From the NCBI RefSeq assembly GCF_000365145.1, contig NW_008481809.1, forward strand, positions 1,725,630-1,789,629: a stretch of DNA of 64,000 bases, read 5' to 3'. This DNA comes from Cyphellophora europaea CBS 101466 (taxonomy: Eukaryota > Ascomycota > Eurotiomycetes > Chaetothyriales > Cyphellophoraceae). Within the stretch, counting starts at the first letter, position 1. The number at the start of each line of letters is the position of its first letter. Position numbers and translations under genes: made by a program. This document shows, piece by piece, positions 31,630 through 41,917 of the stretch. Below the pieces are notes generated by a model. It was not told the origin of the DNA and made no database searches. It saw nothing but the letters and a program-made list of their open reading frames with translations.

Positions 31630-34600
31630 CCTCGATCACCCGCACCTAAACTCTTGGAGATACGGTCTTCTGATGAAGATTTTGGATTTTCAAAGGCAGA
31701 TGCCGCAACGAATTTATGAGCGATTGGAGAAGTTACAACCATAGAACCTGTCAACGTAGCATCAAACCTGAACATTCTCTCTCGTATCTGAAACGTGAGT
31801 CATCATTTTACAATCGTCCTGCAACTTGAGCTTCGTCCCCGACCTGTATACATCGACATCGCCACACGACTTTGCGTCATGGAACTTATAAACGTCAGCC
31901 TTGATCTATACCGAGTGCTGAAACTGCAGACGCATAGAGGCTACTATAAGTCTTGCTCAGAGTACAGGGTGCTGAGCCATGCTGCTCCGGGTACAGTTCT
32001 CCCGGTGGTCGTGCTCCACGAAGTTAGTGGCAGACATTCCAGACTCTAATCACATTAGTACCATTGATGTCCTTGTGTACATTCAAAGGTCTAGAGCTCT
32101 AGAAAGAACTACAGTGCTAAAGACAGAACAGGGAGCTAGCTCTAGCTCAGCTCAGAGCGACAAGCGCATAGTCACTCACATCGGCTGGATATGCCGGCAA
32201 TTAGCCGAGCTGCCAAGACAAGGCAACAAGGCGTCCAGATATATTGTGGCAGTGATTGCGCGTGAATGTGAATCACTGCCGTTTCATGAAAATAGCATGA
32301 TAAATCTTTGCTCTTATAAATGCCACGTGGTAATGCTCTGTGGTAGCCTATCCCAGAATGAGTACTCGGTATTGGAGGACAGCAGCGCTACAGTATGCAT
32401 GCTAACGATAGGGTGATTTTGCGCATTGAGAAGCCACGATCGGGTATACGCCTCATGGAACGTGGTTTCTGCTCTAGCAGTGGTGCTTGAGAGCTTCAAA
32501 TTCCGCTTGTTCGCGGCATCTTCGGCAGACGAGACCCTCGTATTCGAGCCAGCCGCCCATTCCAGCCAGTCTGAAACTCTTTCAAGGCACTGATGTCCGC
32601 TGCCTGCGCTTGAAAGGTGGGGTAGGCAACCTTTATTGGCTTGGCACTCCTAGGGCTACTCCTTCTCCCACAATATGCAAGCCGAACAGATAGAATCGTA
32701 CAACATTATCACCAACACCATCCTCAACCACCACCTAACCATCTTCAAACCATCAATAAACCATCAAGCTACAGATGTTGCAAGCGTGCTACCTCTGTAG
32801 GGCCTTTAGGTAGGTCTTTGCATTCCTTTCAAGCCCATTCTCTGCTTCTAAAAGCATAGCTAACTGCGTCGAAGGTGGGCCTTCCGCTCAAGCTCCTTTT
32901 CATGGAGGTGCTCAACAGACCTGGTCAACGCGGTAACCATGGTGTACGTTTCGCACTGGTCACCGCATTGATGATGCCGTACGCTTCGCACTGTCGCCAG
33001 TGAGCCTGCATGCTCCACTGCTGGCGGCAGTGTGGCCAAAACGCTCGATCCTTCAGCAGAGCCTTTTGTCTTGAGAACATCTTCGCACTCCCCTTGGCTC
33101 AATCCAATTCACGAGTTTGGGGTCCAACCGCCTCCAGTAGCCATTGACGTTGCTGTCCTTGATGTAAGTAGACAGTGGCCATTCTGAGTGCTTGCTGACT
33201 GGGGTAAGGACGGAGCCAACAGCGATGATCATGAACCTCGGAACAGGTCACCTCAAACGAAGAAGCACCGCCCCCTGCCATACGCGTTGCAACCTCGAAG
33301 TAGTCAGTGGCCCCGGAATCCTGATGAACCATTTCTCGAATTTCCTTCTGTGGCAGTTAGTCGCAATCAAGCATCCTCGTATGTTGCAATTTTGCATCCA
33401 GACCATGTGTTGACGATTTTCGCAGACTGATATACCATCTTCATCGATATATATTTCGTTAGTGCGGCACATCGATGACTGGCCCGTACGCCTCAGAGGC
33501 TTTCGGCCCATGTTGGGCAGTGTGGACGCTCAGACCATGAGTTCAGCAAGAGGATCTTGACGAAGTCCAACGACTTGGTACGTTCTGTTTCTCGCGGTCA
33601 CAAACAAACCTGCTAATATGCAATCGTTGGTCGCAGTCCGCCACTCCTGTGGGTCACAGGATGCATCCCCATTCCTGCTCACCATCTTCGAGGACCTCTT
33701 GAGAGCGGCCAGATGAAACGATGTAGCAAACAAGCTCGTCGTCCCCCATGGCGTGTGCTTGAGAAACATCATCGAACACTTTCTTTACTTTCCCGAGTCG
33801 CTGCGACATTGCTTGATTGATTGATTGACTGATGAGAGGTTAGCAGAACTTTCCAAGAGACGCGCTCCTGGGCAGACTGGTCGCTGGAAGGGGATGGCCA
33901 ATCCGCATCCCTTTGATGACCGCATCGAAATGCCATGGACCGCGAGTATTTCAGCCGCAGCCCCTTCACCGACGTCGACAGCGTTCTGCAAGCGTACTAC
34001 CAAAAGAATACGTGGCTGTCTCTGAAACGATCGATAATAACGAAGCAATAGCAGACAAACAGTGCATATGAATGTGACTTCCTGATACAAGAAGATAGTT
34101 ACATCCATGTTCAATGCGATAATGGCTCCAAACGAACGAACCGCATCCATCAGACCAGCTGCCATGACAACTCGGAACTGAAACGCCCTTCACGATCAAG
34201 CTACTTACCGAGCCCCAGACAATGATGGAATCAAACTGAACATCCTCGATCTTGGCTGGTATTTGTCAAGTAGGCAGCCCTCTCTGTCAGCAGTCAGTGA
34301 ATTTTACCTCGGCGACTCAGAACATCTCTGTGGCGGGAGGTTTCAATCTTCTATGTCCCATTTCTCGGCGCCGAAAGCAATCTGGCGCAAGCACTCCATC
34401 CGAGCTGCGAGTTCCGGGCCGCCAGGTTTTATCAGAGTGTAAAAATCTCATTTTCATCATTCTTTTGACCCTGGCGACAGTGGCAGATACAACCGCTGGA
34501 GAGCGTGGCGACCAGGCACGTCTTTCAAACTCTCGTACAGGTTATGCGGTTTGAATTCCTTCGACGACACTTTATTTTGTTTGAAGCAAAAGTTTCCTGC

Positions 34601-35604
34601 TCTTGGTGTGTATCTCGAGGTCCCATCACTTCGATGTCACTAGCTTTGATAATCCCGGCGGGTAGCACTATTCATTTCATAGACGAGGCTATGGCTTGGC
34701 AGGGGTCGGCGACGAGATCTTCAGACCCTTCGTGACTCGCTCCTTCTTAGAAGAGCGCCGTCTAGGGCAGCCTCGAACTTTGAAGCATGAACCATTCTAG
34801 GGTGAAGAAGGAGCGATGACCGAGACCAGTGTGCGAGGTAAGGTCGATTGCTGAAATGACGCCTATCTGTCGCTCCCGAACTTTTGTGCTGTGATCACCA
34901 TTCATCTCTAGACACTTAATCCGTACCCATTCGTCCTCATCTCTCATCGCTCAATCTCAATCATACTGCTGCTTTGAGATTACTGGCGTGTCGAGTCACA
35001 AACTGGGCACTCTCTAACCTTCATTGCACTAGGCCAGCTCATTGCCACCGGGATACCCTACCGTGCACTCAGTGACCGCGGTGTATTTGCTTACTGCTCT
35101 TATAACATCCGCGCTCCAGCCAATATTAGTTGTCAGAACTCTTGGGCAGTCATGTGCTTGGCATCGCCTTGTTATTTCCACAAAGCTTTGACAACGAACG
35201 TGGTGCTGAGTTCAAACAATAAGGCAGGCTGACTGTCCCTCCTCACACGCTCTCAGGCAGATCAAGCCATGAACCGCCTGTCCTGTGCCCAAGGAACAAG
35301 CAACGCTGTCTCATACTGTGATAGTAGTGAATTGTGACTGTTGGCTCCGTCACCCTCTCAAACATTGGGGCGTTCTCAATTCAAAGTATGTTCTCCTAAC
35401 TTTGAAACACAACACTCCGGGATTTTTTGGTGTTCTTACATTCTGTGTGCACTTTTGTGACAACTTCGATACTTGACATCTCATTCTTTCGACGAAGAAC
35501 AGGCAGCGTCGCATGTTTGCTTCGCTGCCTCGAGTACAAGACTTGCCGCCTGCATCCCGACCAACCCGCATACGCTTTCAGACATCATCTCTTTGTTTGC
35601 GATT
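31630..35604. other. Gene-poor 4-kb stretch, no intact gene recognised
   Basis: Only short ORFs without family signatures. The best candidates on the minus strand are a 126-codon frame at 33785-34165, and a 51-codon ORF in the same area starting M-S-Q-R-L-G-K-V-K-K-V-F-D-D. A plausible short intron lies at about 34175-34208, ending in TTTCAG. None is strong enough to call. No transposon ends or tRNA seen. Confidence 0.4.
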
Positions 35605-36954
35605 ATGTCGACAGAAATCGCTTCGTCTTCGCACGATTCTACGACAAGTGACATCCTAAACCCGTGGATTCCAGAGCAACATGCATTCTTGTTGCAACTG
35701 AAGTCTACAGACCATGTCATCGATGGCCCTTTCGGCTATCAACTAGTGCACGGAGACCCAGAAATCGATGGCTTTCTCCACGAGAAGCTCGAGAAGAATC
35801 CGCTTGCTGCAATCGCCAACTATCATGTGAACCCAACTCCTGGACTGGTGTTCATCCCTTCGGCTTCATCATCGGGCTATCTGGTTAACGGCTTGCGGAT
35901 CGAGAGTAACCAGTACGTCAGTCACCCCGACCATTCCCCGAAACGCTGGCTCCGCTACGGCTGCTACGGCTTCCTCGAGGTCACAGCTGAGCTAATGACA
36001 AGCATCTGTCCCTGCGATCTCGCGGGCCGCTCGTGCGTCTGGGACGAAGTCTGGACTTGGGACGCCGAAGCAAGGAAATGGCGTGGCGGCTGTCCCATGA
36101 TTCGACTTTGTGAGCGTCTCCAGGCAGTACCGCAACCTGCAGCGCCAGCTCTCTCCCCCTTCCAGTATGCACTTCATGTCGACGAAGTTGCTCACGACGC
36201 TCTCATGTGCATGCAGGCTGGCGATGCCGAGACCACAGCGCTTTTCACTCCTCACACGACTGACGACCAGTCCCCGCCCCTCCTCGGCTCGTTTGAGGGT
36301 AATGACTGGCCGGTCCTCGTTCCATCTCCTTTGCCCGCAACGCATGGTGACCATATCTTCACATGCAACCACGTGCACGGCGTGCGACGTAGCTGCTATT
36401 CTCTCCGAAGACGCAACAACATTTGCAGTGCGACTGCGCGAGGTTGGGTCTGTAAGCATGGCCACGACTTCAAGAAGTGGAGGATCAGAAGCGCACAGTA
36501 CGAAGAGGAGCATGCGAAAGCCGCGCGAAGTCTAGTGACGGAGGGAAAGGCGATAAGAGTGCAGCGTAGGAAGGAGGAAGTGGAAGTCTGGTTGCATGTT
36601 GAGGGATACAGCGGCGCATCTGGGGTACCAGGTCGCTTTGTCATTGACGGGAAGTTTGAGGTGCGCGAGGCCTGGAACATAAAGCACACGTTGGGGTGGT
36701 GCGTGACTTGCAACCCGCCGCCACCGGAAGCTGTGCTAGGCGAGGACGGAGTGGGTGCCGGCAATGATGAGGATGACGAGATGAGGCAGCAGGAGGGTGT
36801 CCAGGAGACCGCGTCTGCAAGCCCTAGTTGGTCAGCGAGCGATACGACGTACCAGGACACGACCTACCGGAATGACGAAGTTGACAAGGACCTCTTGGCT
36901 GCATGGCGCAAGGTGTTGGTCAAAGAGAAGGAGAACGAGAAGAAAATCGAGTAG
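35605..36954 (+). CDS. Hypothetical Cys/Trp-rich protein
   Basis: The open frame begins at 35473 with a non-ATG codon; the first good ATG is at 35605 (M-S-T-E-I-A-S-S-S-H-D-S-T), giving 449 aa in one exon. Ordered regions hold many Cys, Trp and His: W-L-R-Y-G-C-Y-G-F-L-E-V-T-A-E-L, C-P-C-D-L-A-G-R-S-C-V-W-D-E-V-W-T-W-D, then C-N-H-V-H-G-V-R-R-S-C-Y-S-L and G-W-V-C-K-H-G-H-D-F-K-K-W. The C-terminal part is charged and ends with a Lys/Glu coil-like tail. No signal peptide or membrane span. I do not recognise a family; the repeated Cys/His pattern might bind metal. It is convergent with the CFIm25 gene (175 bp between stop codons). Confidence 0.72.
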   Translation: MSTEIASSSHDSTTSDILNPWIPEQHAFLLQLKSTDHVIDGPFGYQLVHGDPEIDGFLHEKLEKNPLAAIANYHVNPTPGLVFIPSASSSGYLVNGLRIESNQYVSHPDHSPKRWLRYGCYGFLEVTAELMTSICPCDLAGRSCVWDEVWTWDAEARKWRGGCPMIRLCERLQAVPQPAAPALSPFQYALHVDEVAHDALMCMQAGDAETTALFTPHTTDDQSPPLLGSFEGNDWPVLVPSPLPATHGDHIFTCNHVHGVRRSCYSLRRRNNICSATARGWVCKHGHDFKKWRIRSAQYEEEHAKAARSLVTEGKAIRVQRRKEEVEVWLHVEGYSGASGVPGRFVIDGKFEVREAWNIKHTLGWCVTCNPPPPEAVLGEDGVGAGNDEDDEMRQQEGVQETASASPSWSASDTTYQDTTYRNDEVDKDLLAAWRKVLVKEKENEKKIE

Positions 36955-37129
36955 TGAGTCGACAGGCTTGCGAGATGAGAGGCAGCTAGGATATCATGAG
37001 TTGGGTTAGGGTGGGCCAGAACAGGATAGGATGCTCATCTCCGATGGTCATCAGAGGCATTGCCAGAAGCGTGCAAGGGCTCTCTCAGTAGCAGACTTGG
37101 TTGTGTGAATTCAAGAAAAGAAGTTGCGT

Positions 37130-38025
37130 TCAAGTTGCGTCTTCTATCTTCACATCGTCCCCATTCGCATGGGCGCCGTTCATAGCGTCATCCTGTGGGC
37201 CCTCGGCCAGCACCTTAACCTGTGGCCTTGATGTCGAGTCACCGACTCCAGGCATTCTCGCCTCCACCTCGCCATTCTCATTCACAAATTCGAAGCGGTA
37301 CCTACTCAAATAGTGCGGTATGGCGCTTAGTTGCGGGCCGTACCTCGGCGAGTTGTCATACAGCTCAAACAGCGGCACGGCCAGCAGCTTCATATTCTTG
37401 GGCACGGACAGCAGCTTGCTGGGGGGCAGGTGGATGAGGTACAGCTTCTTCAGCTCCTTCGGGCGGGAGACGTGCGCGGGCAGGAAAGGGTAGAGGAAGG
37501 TCTCGTTGTTGGGGCGCCACCACTGTGCGAGACAGTCGCCGACGTGCCAGTCCAGGTCGCCCTCTTTGGGGTTCGTGGGCGCGAGGCGATCGTTGAGGCG
37601 GGCGGTGAAACCTTCGATCTCGTCGTCGTCGGGAAGCAGGTAGTCGCCGGGCAATTTGAAGAAGGCGTTGGCGATCTGCAGCATCAGCACGTGCGGGTGG
37701 TTGTGCTCGTGGCAGACCAGGATGGCCTCGCACGTGCGTCGCATGCCGTGCTGCTCATAGTGTTTCTCTAGGCGCTGCAGCCGCGCCAGCACCGAAGGGT
37801 CTTCCTCCGGCTGGGTTTCTTTGGTGCCGAAGGTGTAGTTGGAGAGGGGGTACAGGCGGATCGTGTCTGGCTGTCGGGCGGAAAAGGGAAGCGGGACGAC
37901 GGGGCTGCGAGTGGGCGTGATCAGCGATGGGAAAATATTCTTCGGATTGTAGGTGTTGCTTTGGGGTGTAGCGAGAGGGTGGCTCACGGTTGCGAGGAGA
38001 CGGTGGGGTCGACGAGCGTGGTCAT
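37130..38025 (-). CDS. Cleavage factor Im 25-kDa subunit (CPSF5/NUDT21 family), 2 exons
   Basis: Nudix-fold subunit that binds UGUA elements and helps choose poly(A) sites. Exon 1 (38025-37988, M-T-T-L-V-D-P-T-V-S-S-Q-P) joins exon 2 (37904-37130) to give 270 aa. The unspliced frame to 38059 is also open but its N-terminus is not family-like. Motifs: R-L-Y-P-L-S-N-Y-T-F-G-T-K-E, G-M-R-R-T-C-E-A-I-L-V-C-H-E-H-N-H-P-H-V-L, F-F-K-L-P-G-D, W-W-R-P-N-N-E-T-F-L-Y-P-F-L-P-A-H, V-P-K-N-M-K-L-L-A-V-P-L-F-E-L-Y-D-N and P-H-Y-L-S-R-Y-R-F-E-F. As in known members, the Nudix catalytic glutamates are missing (P-D-D-D-E-I-E-G-F replaces the box), so it binds RNA but does not hydrolyse. The Asp/Asn-rich C-terminal extension is extra. 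Confidence 0.93.
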
Positions 38026-39076
38026 CTTGTCGGAGGAAAGACGAGGGGCCGCAGTGCAAGGGTCACCCGTTTTGTTGGGTCAACAGGAGGGACCTTTTGC
38101 CTCCTCTTTGCTCTCCGTGTGAGCTTGAGCTGGCCGGCTATACGACGAGGAGGCTTGCGTCCAGTGGGCGCAGTCACAGCCACATCGCGTTTTGTGCAGC
38201 CGATTGGAGTGTCGTTCAGTCAAGCGAAACCCATGAACTCCGGCAGTGGCAAGGCTGCCAGGGGTCAGCCAATCGGAGCAGAGACAACCCTGGACCAATC
38301 GAGAGTTCGGCTTAGCCATCAGCAGTCTTGGCACGAGCAAGTTGAGCATGATATGACAGGTAAAGATCAGCCATCAGCCATCAGCCATCAGCCATCAGCA
38401 ATCAGCCATCAGCACATCCTGCTACCGATCTGGAACGCGTTCCTGCATCTCTCGATGCTACAAAGAGGCCGCCAAGCTGTCTCTTGAGTTCGCAGATATG
38501 GTGTTGCTGCGCATTGGTCGCAACGTGGGCCGTCAGCCTACAGCAGCATCCCAGATGCGGCCTGGAGAATGTGCCGCGCTGCTACTGTTACTCAAGTAAC
38601 TTCAAGCGCTGCTAAGCTTCATCATATCGAGCTTCCATCTGGGCATGTCCATCTCGGGTGTCGCACTAACCCGTACAAGCACAAGTACCCCTGAAGCATG
38701 GTCGTAACCAAGCCGCAGGCGAGAACAAGTCATTGCCTGGCTCCAGGGGTTGCTTATTCTGGCGAGGCTCCGCGCTGACTGCCCTGTCCGTACCCATGGT
38801 CCGAGCCACGATTGGCCATTGTGCAACACACCACAGTCCCACTACGAGAGCCACATCGTAAATGTGCTCGCCGGTATGACTTCTCTCTGCTGACCATCAC
38901 ATATCTTCTTCTGTCTTTTTGGTAGACACACAACATTCGTTCCTCGCACACTTACTCTCGTTTGCCTTGAGAAGGCGTCCATTCTTTACATACTCGCTAC
39001 ATGCCTACATTCGTTTCTGCTTTTTGAACACACACCTTTGAACGGGAGGACGGCACGTGTGGAGAATAAGTCTAAC
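38026..39076. other. Intergenic region between divergent genes
   Basis: About 1 kb holding the promoters of the CFIm25 and peroxidase genes and a 7-bp tandem repeat (separate entry). Otherwise nothing recognised. Confidence 0.45.
38366..38414. repeat. Tandem repeat, 7 copies of a 7-bp unit
   Basis: Seven head-to-tail copies of ATCAGCC fill 49 bp; copies 5 and 7 end in A instead of C. It is non-coding, about 340 bp upstream of the CFIm25 start and 660 bp upstream of the peroxidase start. Such minisatellites vary in copy number between strains. Confidence 0.9.
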
Positions 39077-41272
39077 ATGGGTCGATCATTGAATACATTT
39101 GCGGTTTTCGCATCGGCTTTGCAATTCGGACGTCTGGTCTCGGGGGCTGCAACTTGGCCTAGTACATATGATGAGTTGGAGGATATCAAAGGTTCGCATG
39201 ACACCATGCGCCCTAAGTCCTGGCTGACAAAGGTAGTGCTCAATGAGGGATACAGAGCGCGGGGACTATCAGTTCCAGTCTCTCCTTGCGACTTTCAACG
39301 TACCACCAGTTTCGTGCCCGCCGCTGGGTTCATCAGGACCGCTTTCCACGATGTAGCCGGTCATGATTCTGCAACCGGTGTGGGCGGCCTCGACGCATCC
39401 ATCGCTTTTGAACTCACCGGTGAACATGGAAAGGACAACGCTGGTCCTTTTGCAAACAACAGCCTCACGTTCCTTGCCCGTTACTACTCCGTCCAAGCTT
39501 CCATGGCTGACCTGATGGCTCTTGGTCTTTATACTTCTGTTCGCAGCTGTGGAGGACCCGACATCGCGACCAGGACTGGGCGCATAGATGCTCAAGAAGC
39601 TGGACCGTTTGGCGTTCCCAAGCCTAACGATACGCAACAAGGCTACAAGGATACATTTTCACGCATCGGCTTCAATCCACAAGAAATGATCAAGCTTGTA
39701 GCTTGTGGACACACTTTGGGAGGTGTACACCGTGAGCAATTTCCGCAGATTGCAACAAAGGAAAACATGTCGCCCTTCGATAGCACTGAGTCGAAATTTG
39801 ACAACAGGGTTGCAGTGGAGTATGTTTCTAACACCACCAGAAATCCTCTGGTCACAGGACCAAACGACTCCTTTAGATCTGACAAAATCATTTTCACGAT
39901 TGACCACGACAAGACCATCAAGCAGTTGACCGATGCCCAGACCTTCCAGAATGAGTGCAAAATCATAATGCAGAAGATGATTGATACTGTACCCGGAAGC
40001 GTCACGCTCTCGGAGCCTATCCAAGTCTACGATGTCAAGCCTGGATCGCTATCTTTGGCTCTGAGTGGCAATGGCACCATCGTATTCAATGGAGAGATCC
40101 GCGTCCGCACAACCCAAGGTCAGGTCGCGAATGTGTCACTGGTCTACAAGAACCGTGACGGCATCAAAGGCAACAACACCATATCCACAGCTTTCGCCGG
40201 TACGGCCAACGGTCACGATGACAGCTTCGTGTTTTACAGCTTCAGTGCCAGCCTGCCCGCCAAGTCTTCCATCACGTCCTTCGACGTCATTGTCACGGGA
40301 GCTGATGGCTCGACCACGACCTACAACAACAATGGCAAGAGCTTTCCCGTACAGGACAACATTTTTGTGCAACTTCCAGACTGTAGCGTCAGCGCTACTA
40401 CCCCGGCTGGCAAGGCGTCTGTCAATATTGTTGCGGCCGTGCGCGGCTCAGCAGCCTCGGTCACCCTGTCTGCCACTACGCACACCCAGCGCGATGTACC
40501 CATGCCACTTCTTTCCACCAACAAAGTCACGATGACGAAAGGGTCATCTGTTGGCGAGTACACCTACTATGAAGGCACCTTTGAAGTCGCTTCGCAGCAA
40601 CTTGCTACGGCCACCTTCGATATATCAGCTGAGATTGACGGGAAGACTGTCGAAGACAAATTCCACCATGTCGCTGGTTTCGGCGGCAGCACTGGCCCTG
40701 ATGGAGATAACAATGATGGTGGTGATGATGGCGGCAACGGCAACAGTGGCGGCGGCAGCGACTGGATCAACATTCCTGACCGTGGTAACACCGACGCCCC
40801 CGGCTCTAGCTCTGGCGCGATCCCAGATAAGCCTTACACACCCTCTCGACCCTGTGGTGAGCTCGAGGGCTGCGAAACACTCCCTTGGGTCCATGATCTT
40901 CCCATGCCCGGTCCAGACACGTTTGCCCCACCTGGATCTCCTAATGCCCCAGTCCACGGCAGCAGCTCTGGCTCCTATGGTGGAACTGGCGGTGATCGTT
41001 GGAATGGCGGGAAAGGTGGCGGTGGCAATGGCGGAAGTGGTGGCGGTCATGGCGCTGACGATGATGGCCAAGGCGGGAATGGTGGCAACGGTGGTATTTC
41101 TGGTGGCGGACACGTGCCGGTCGCACCCACATCTCCAGTTGGCCCCGTCGAGACTTCTGGAAGCTCGCCGCCGACCTCCCCTGTTACGCCATACACAGGT
41201 GCTGCCTCCAAGATTCGTGGGATTTCGAGCTTTTTCATCAGCATTACTGGCCTAGCCATCATGACCGTGTGA
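39077..41272 (+). CDS. Secreted, probably GPI-anchored heme peroxidase (class II-like)
   Basis: I start at the ATG at 39077 (M-G-R-S-L-N-T-F-A-V-F-A-S-A-L), which gives a signal peptide; total 731 aa, one exon. The peroxidase domain spans about residues 30-320. The distal site is F-I-R-T-A-F-H-D (Arg87, His91). The proximal site is V-A-C-G-H-T-L-G-G-V-H (His212), followed by the typical F-D-N-R block. A beta-type domain follows (about 330-520), then a Gly/Asp/Asn-rich low-complexity linker. The C-terminus is hydrophobic (F-F-I-S-I-T-G-L-A-I-M-T-V), as in GPI attachment signals. The protein would sit on the cell wall or membrane and use hydrogen peroxide to oxidise phenolics or wall polymers. 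True ligninase activity cannot be inferred. Several N-x-S/T sites are present. Confidence 0.85.
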   Translation: MGRSLNTFAVFASALQFGRLVSGAATWPSTYDELEDIKGSHDTMRPKSWLTKVVLNEGYRARGLSVPVSPCDFQRTTSFVPAAGFIRTAFHDVAGHDSATGVGGLDASIAFELTGEHGKDNAGPFANNSLTFLARYYSVQASMADLMALGLYTSVRSCGGPDIATRTGRIDAQEAGPFGVPKPNDTQQGYKDTFSRIGFNPQEMIKLVACGHTLGGVHREQFPQIATKENMSPFDSTESKFDNRVAVEYVSNTTRNPLVTGPNDSFRSDKIIFTIDHDKTIKQLTDAQTFQNECKIIMQKMIDTVPGSVTLSEPIQVYDVKPGSLSLALSGNGTIVFNGEIRVRTTQGQVANVSLVYKNRDGIKGNNTISTAFAGTANGHDDSFVFYSFSASLPAKSSITSFDVIVTGADGSTTTYNNNGKSFPVQDNIFVQLPDCSVSATTPAGKASVNIVAAVRGSAASVTLSATTHTQRDVPMPLLSTNKVTMTKGSSVGEYTYYEGTFEVASQQLATATFDISAEIDGKTVEDKFHHVAGFGGSTGPDGDNNDGGDDGGNGNSGGGSDWINIPDRGNTDAPGSSSGAIPDKPYTPSRPCGELEGCETLPWVHDLPMPGPDTFAPPGSPNAPVHGSSSGSYGGTGGDRWNGGKGGGGNGGSGGGHGADDDGQGGNGGNGGISGGGHVPVAPTSPVGPVETSGSSPPTSPVTPYTGAASKIRGISSFFISITGLAIMTV

Positions 41273-41917
41273 GAAGGAGTAGTCTCTCCTTACACAACGG
41301 GGTGGACCGTGAAATTATGGCATATTGGCATCCTTGTAATTTGGCTGTAGCATGTATTGTAGCAGTTCCGGCGCTTGTCGGTTTACTTCACACATAGACT
41401 TGCCTTCTGAATCTTGACGGACTCTGGGACGATACGTGTAGGCCCTTGTGTAAGATGCAACGTTCCCTGTATTCAGTGTGTCAAGGTCAAGCATTATCAG
41501 CTGCCAGCATAGCATTTTTATTCGAGCACTGAAGAGGTCGCCAACCTCCAGGCCATAACGGCCCTGAGTTGTTGAGCAAGACTATGTCAAGTAATGTCAC
41601 AAGACAACTTCCTCGTCTAGGAGCTACAGCACGATATCTACCACGAGCGACTGGAGTGCTGGCTGCCTCGTGTGTACTCGTTCGTGGTGGTAGTTTTACG
41701 GGAATAGAGGGCTTAACTCCGGGGAGGAGGCTGAAGCGCTTTGACGCCGAGCGGAAGCTCGGATCACCTCCTATCTCGCTTCGTGTTCTCAACATTCCCT
41801 CGAGCTTCTGTTGTGATCTTCTCGACGCTTTGCAGCTGTGTCTGGAATGCACTCAGTCATGGAGATACTCCCACATGGCTGCATAAGCCAGCTCTAGGCG
41901 CTCTGGTCGTTCTGGAA
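41273..41917. other. Intergenic region
   Basis: About 640 bp downstream of the peroxidase gene. ORFs on both strands overlap without protein character. It contains the promoter of the next gene. Confidence 0.45.

Noticed and set aside
33785..34165. 126-codon minus-strand frame with a hydrophobic segment
   Set aside because: No family motif and an uncertain start; a nearby intron-like element is not enough to build a gene.
37331..37771. Plus-strand frame antisense to the CFIm25 gene
   Set aside because: Val/Gly-rich shadow of a well-supported conserved gene.
37988..38059. Alternative CFIm25 start at 38059 without splicing
   Set aside because: The N-terminus M-H-C-G-P-S-S-F is not family-like, while the ATG at 38025 with an 83-bp intron gives a natural start and keeps the frame.
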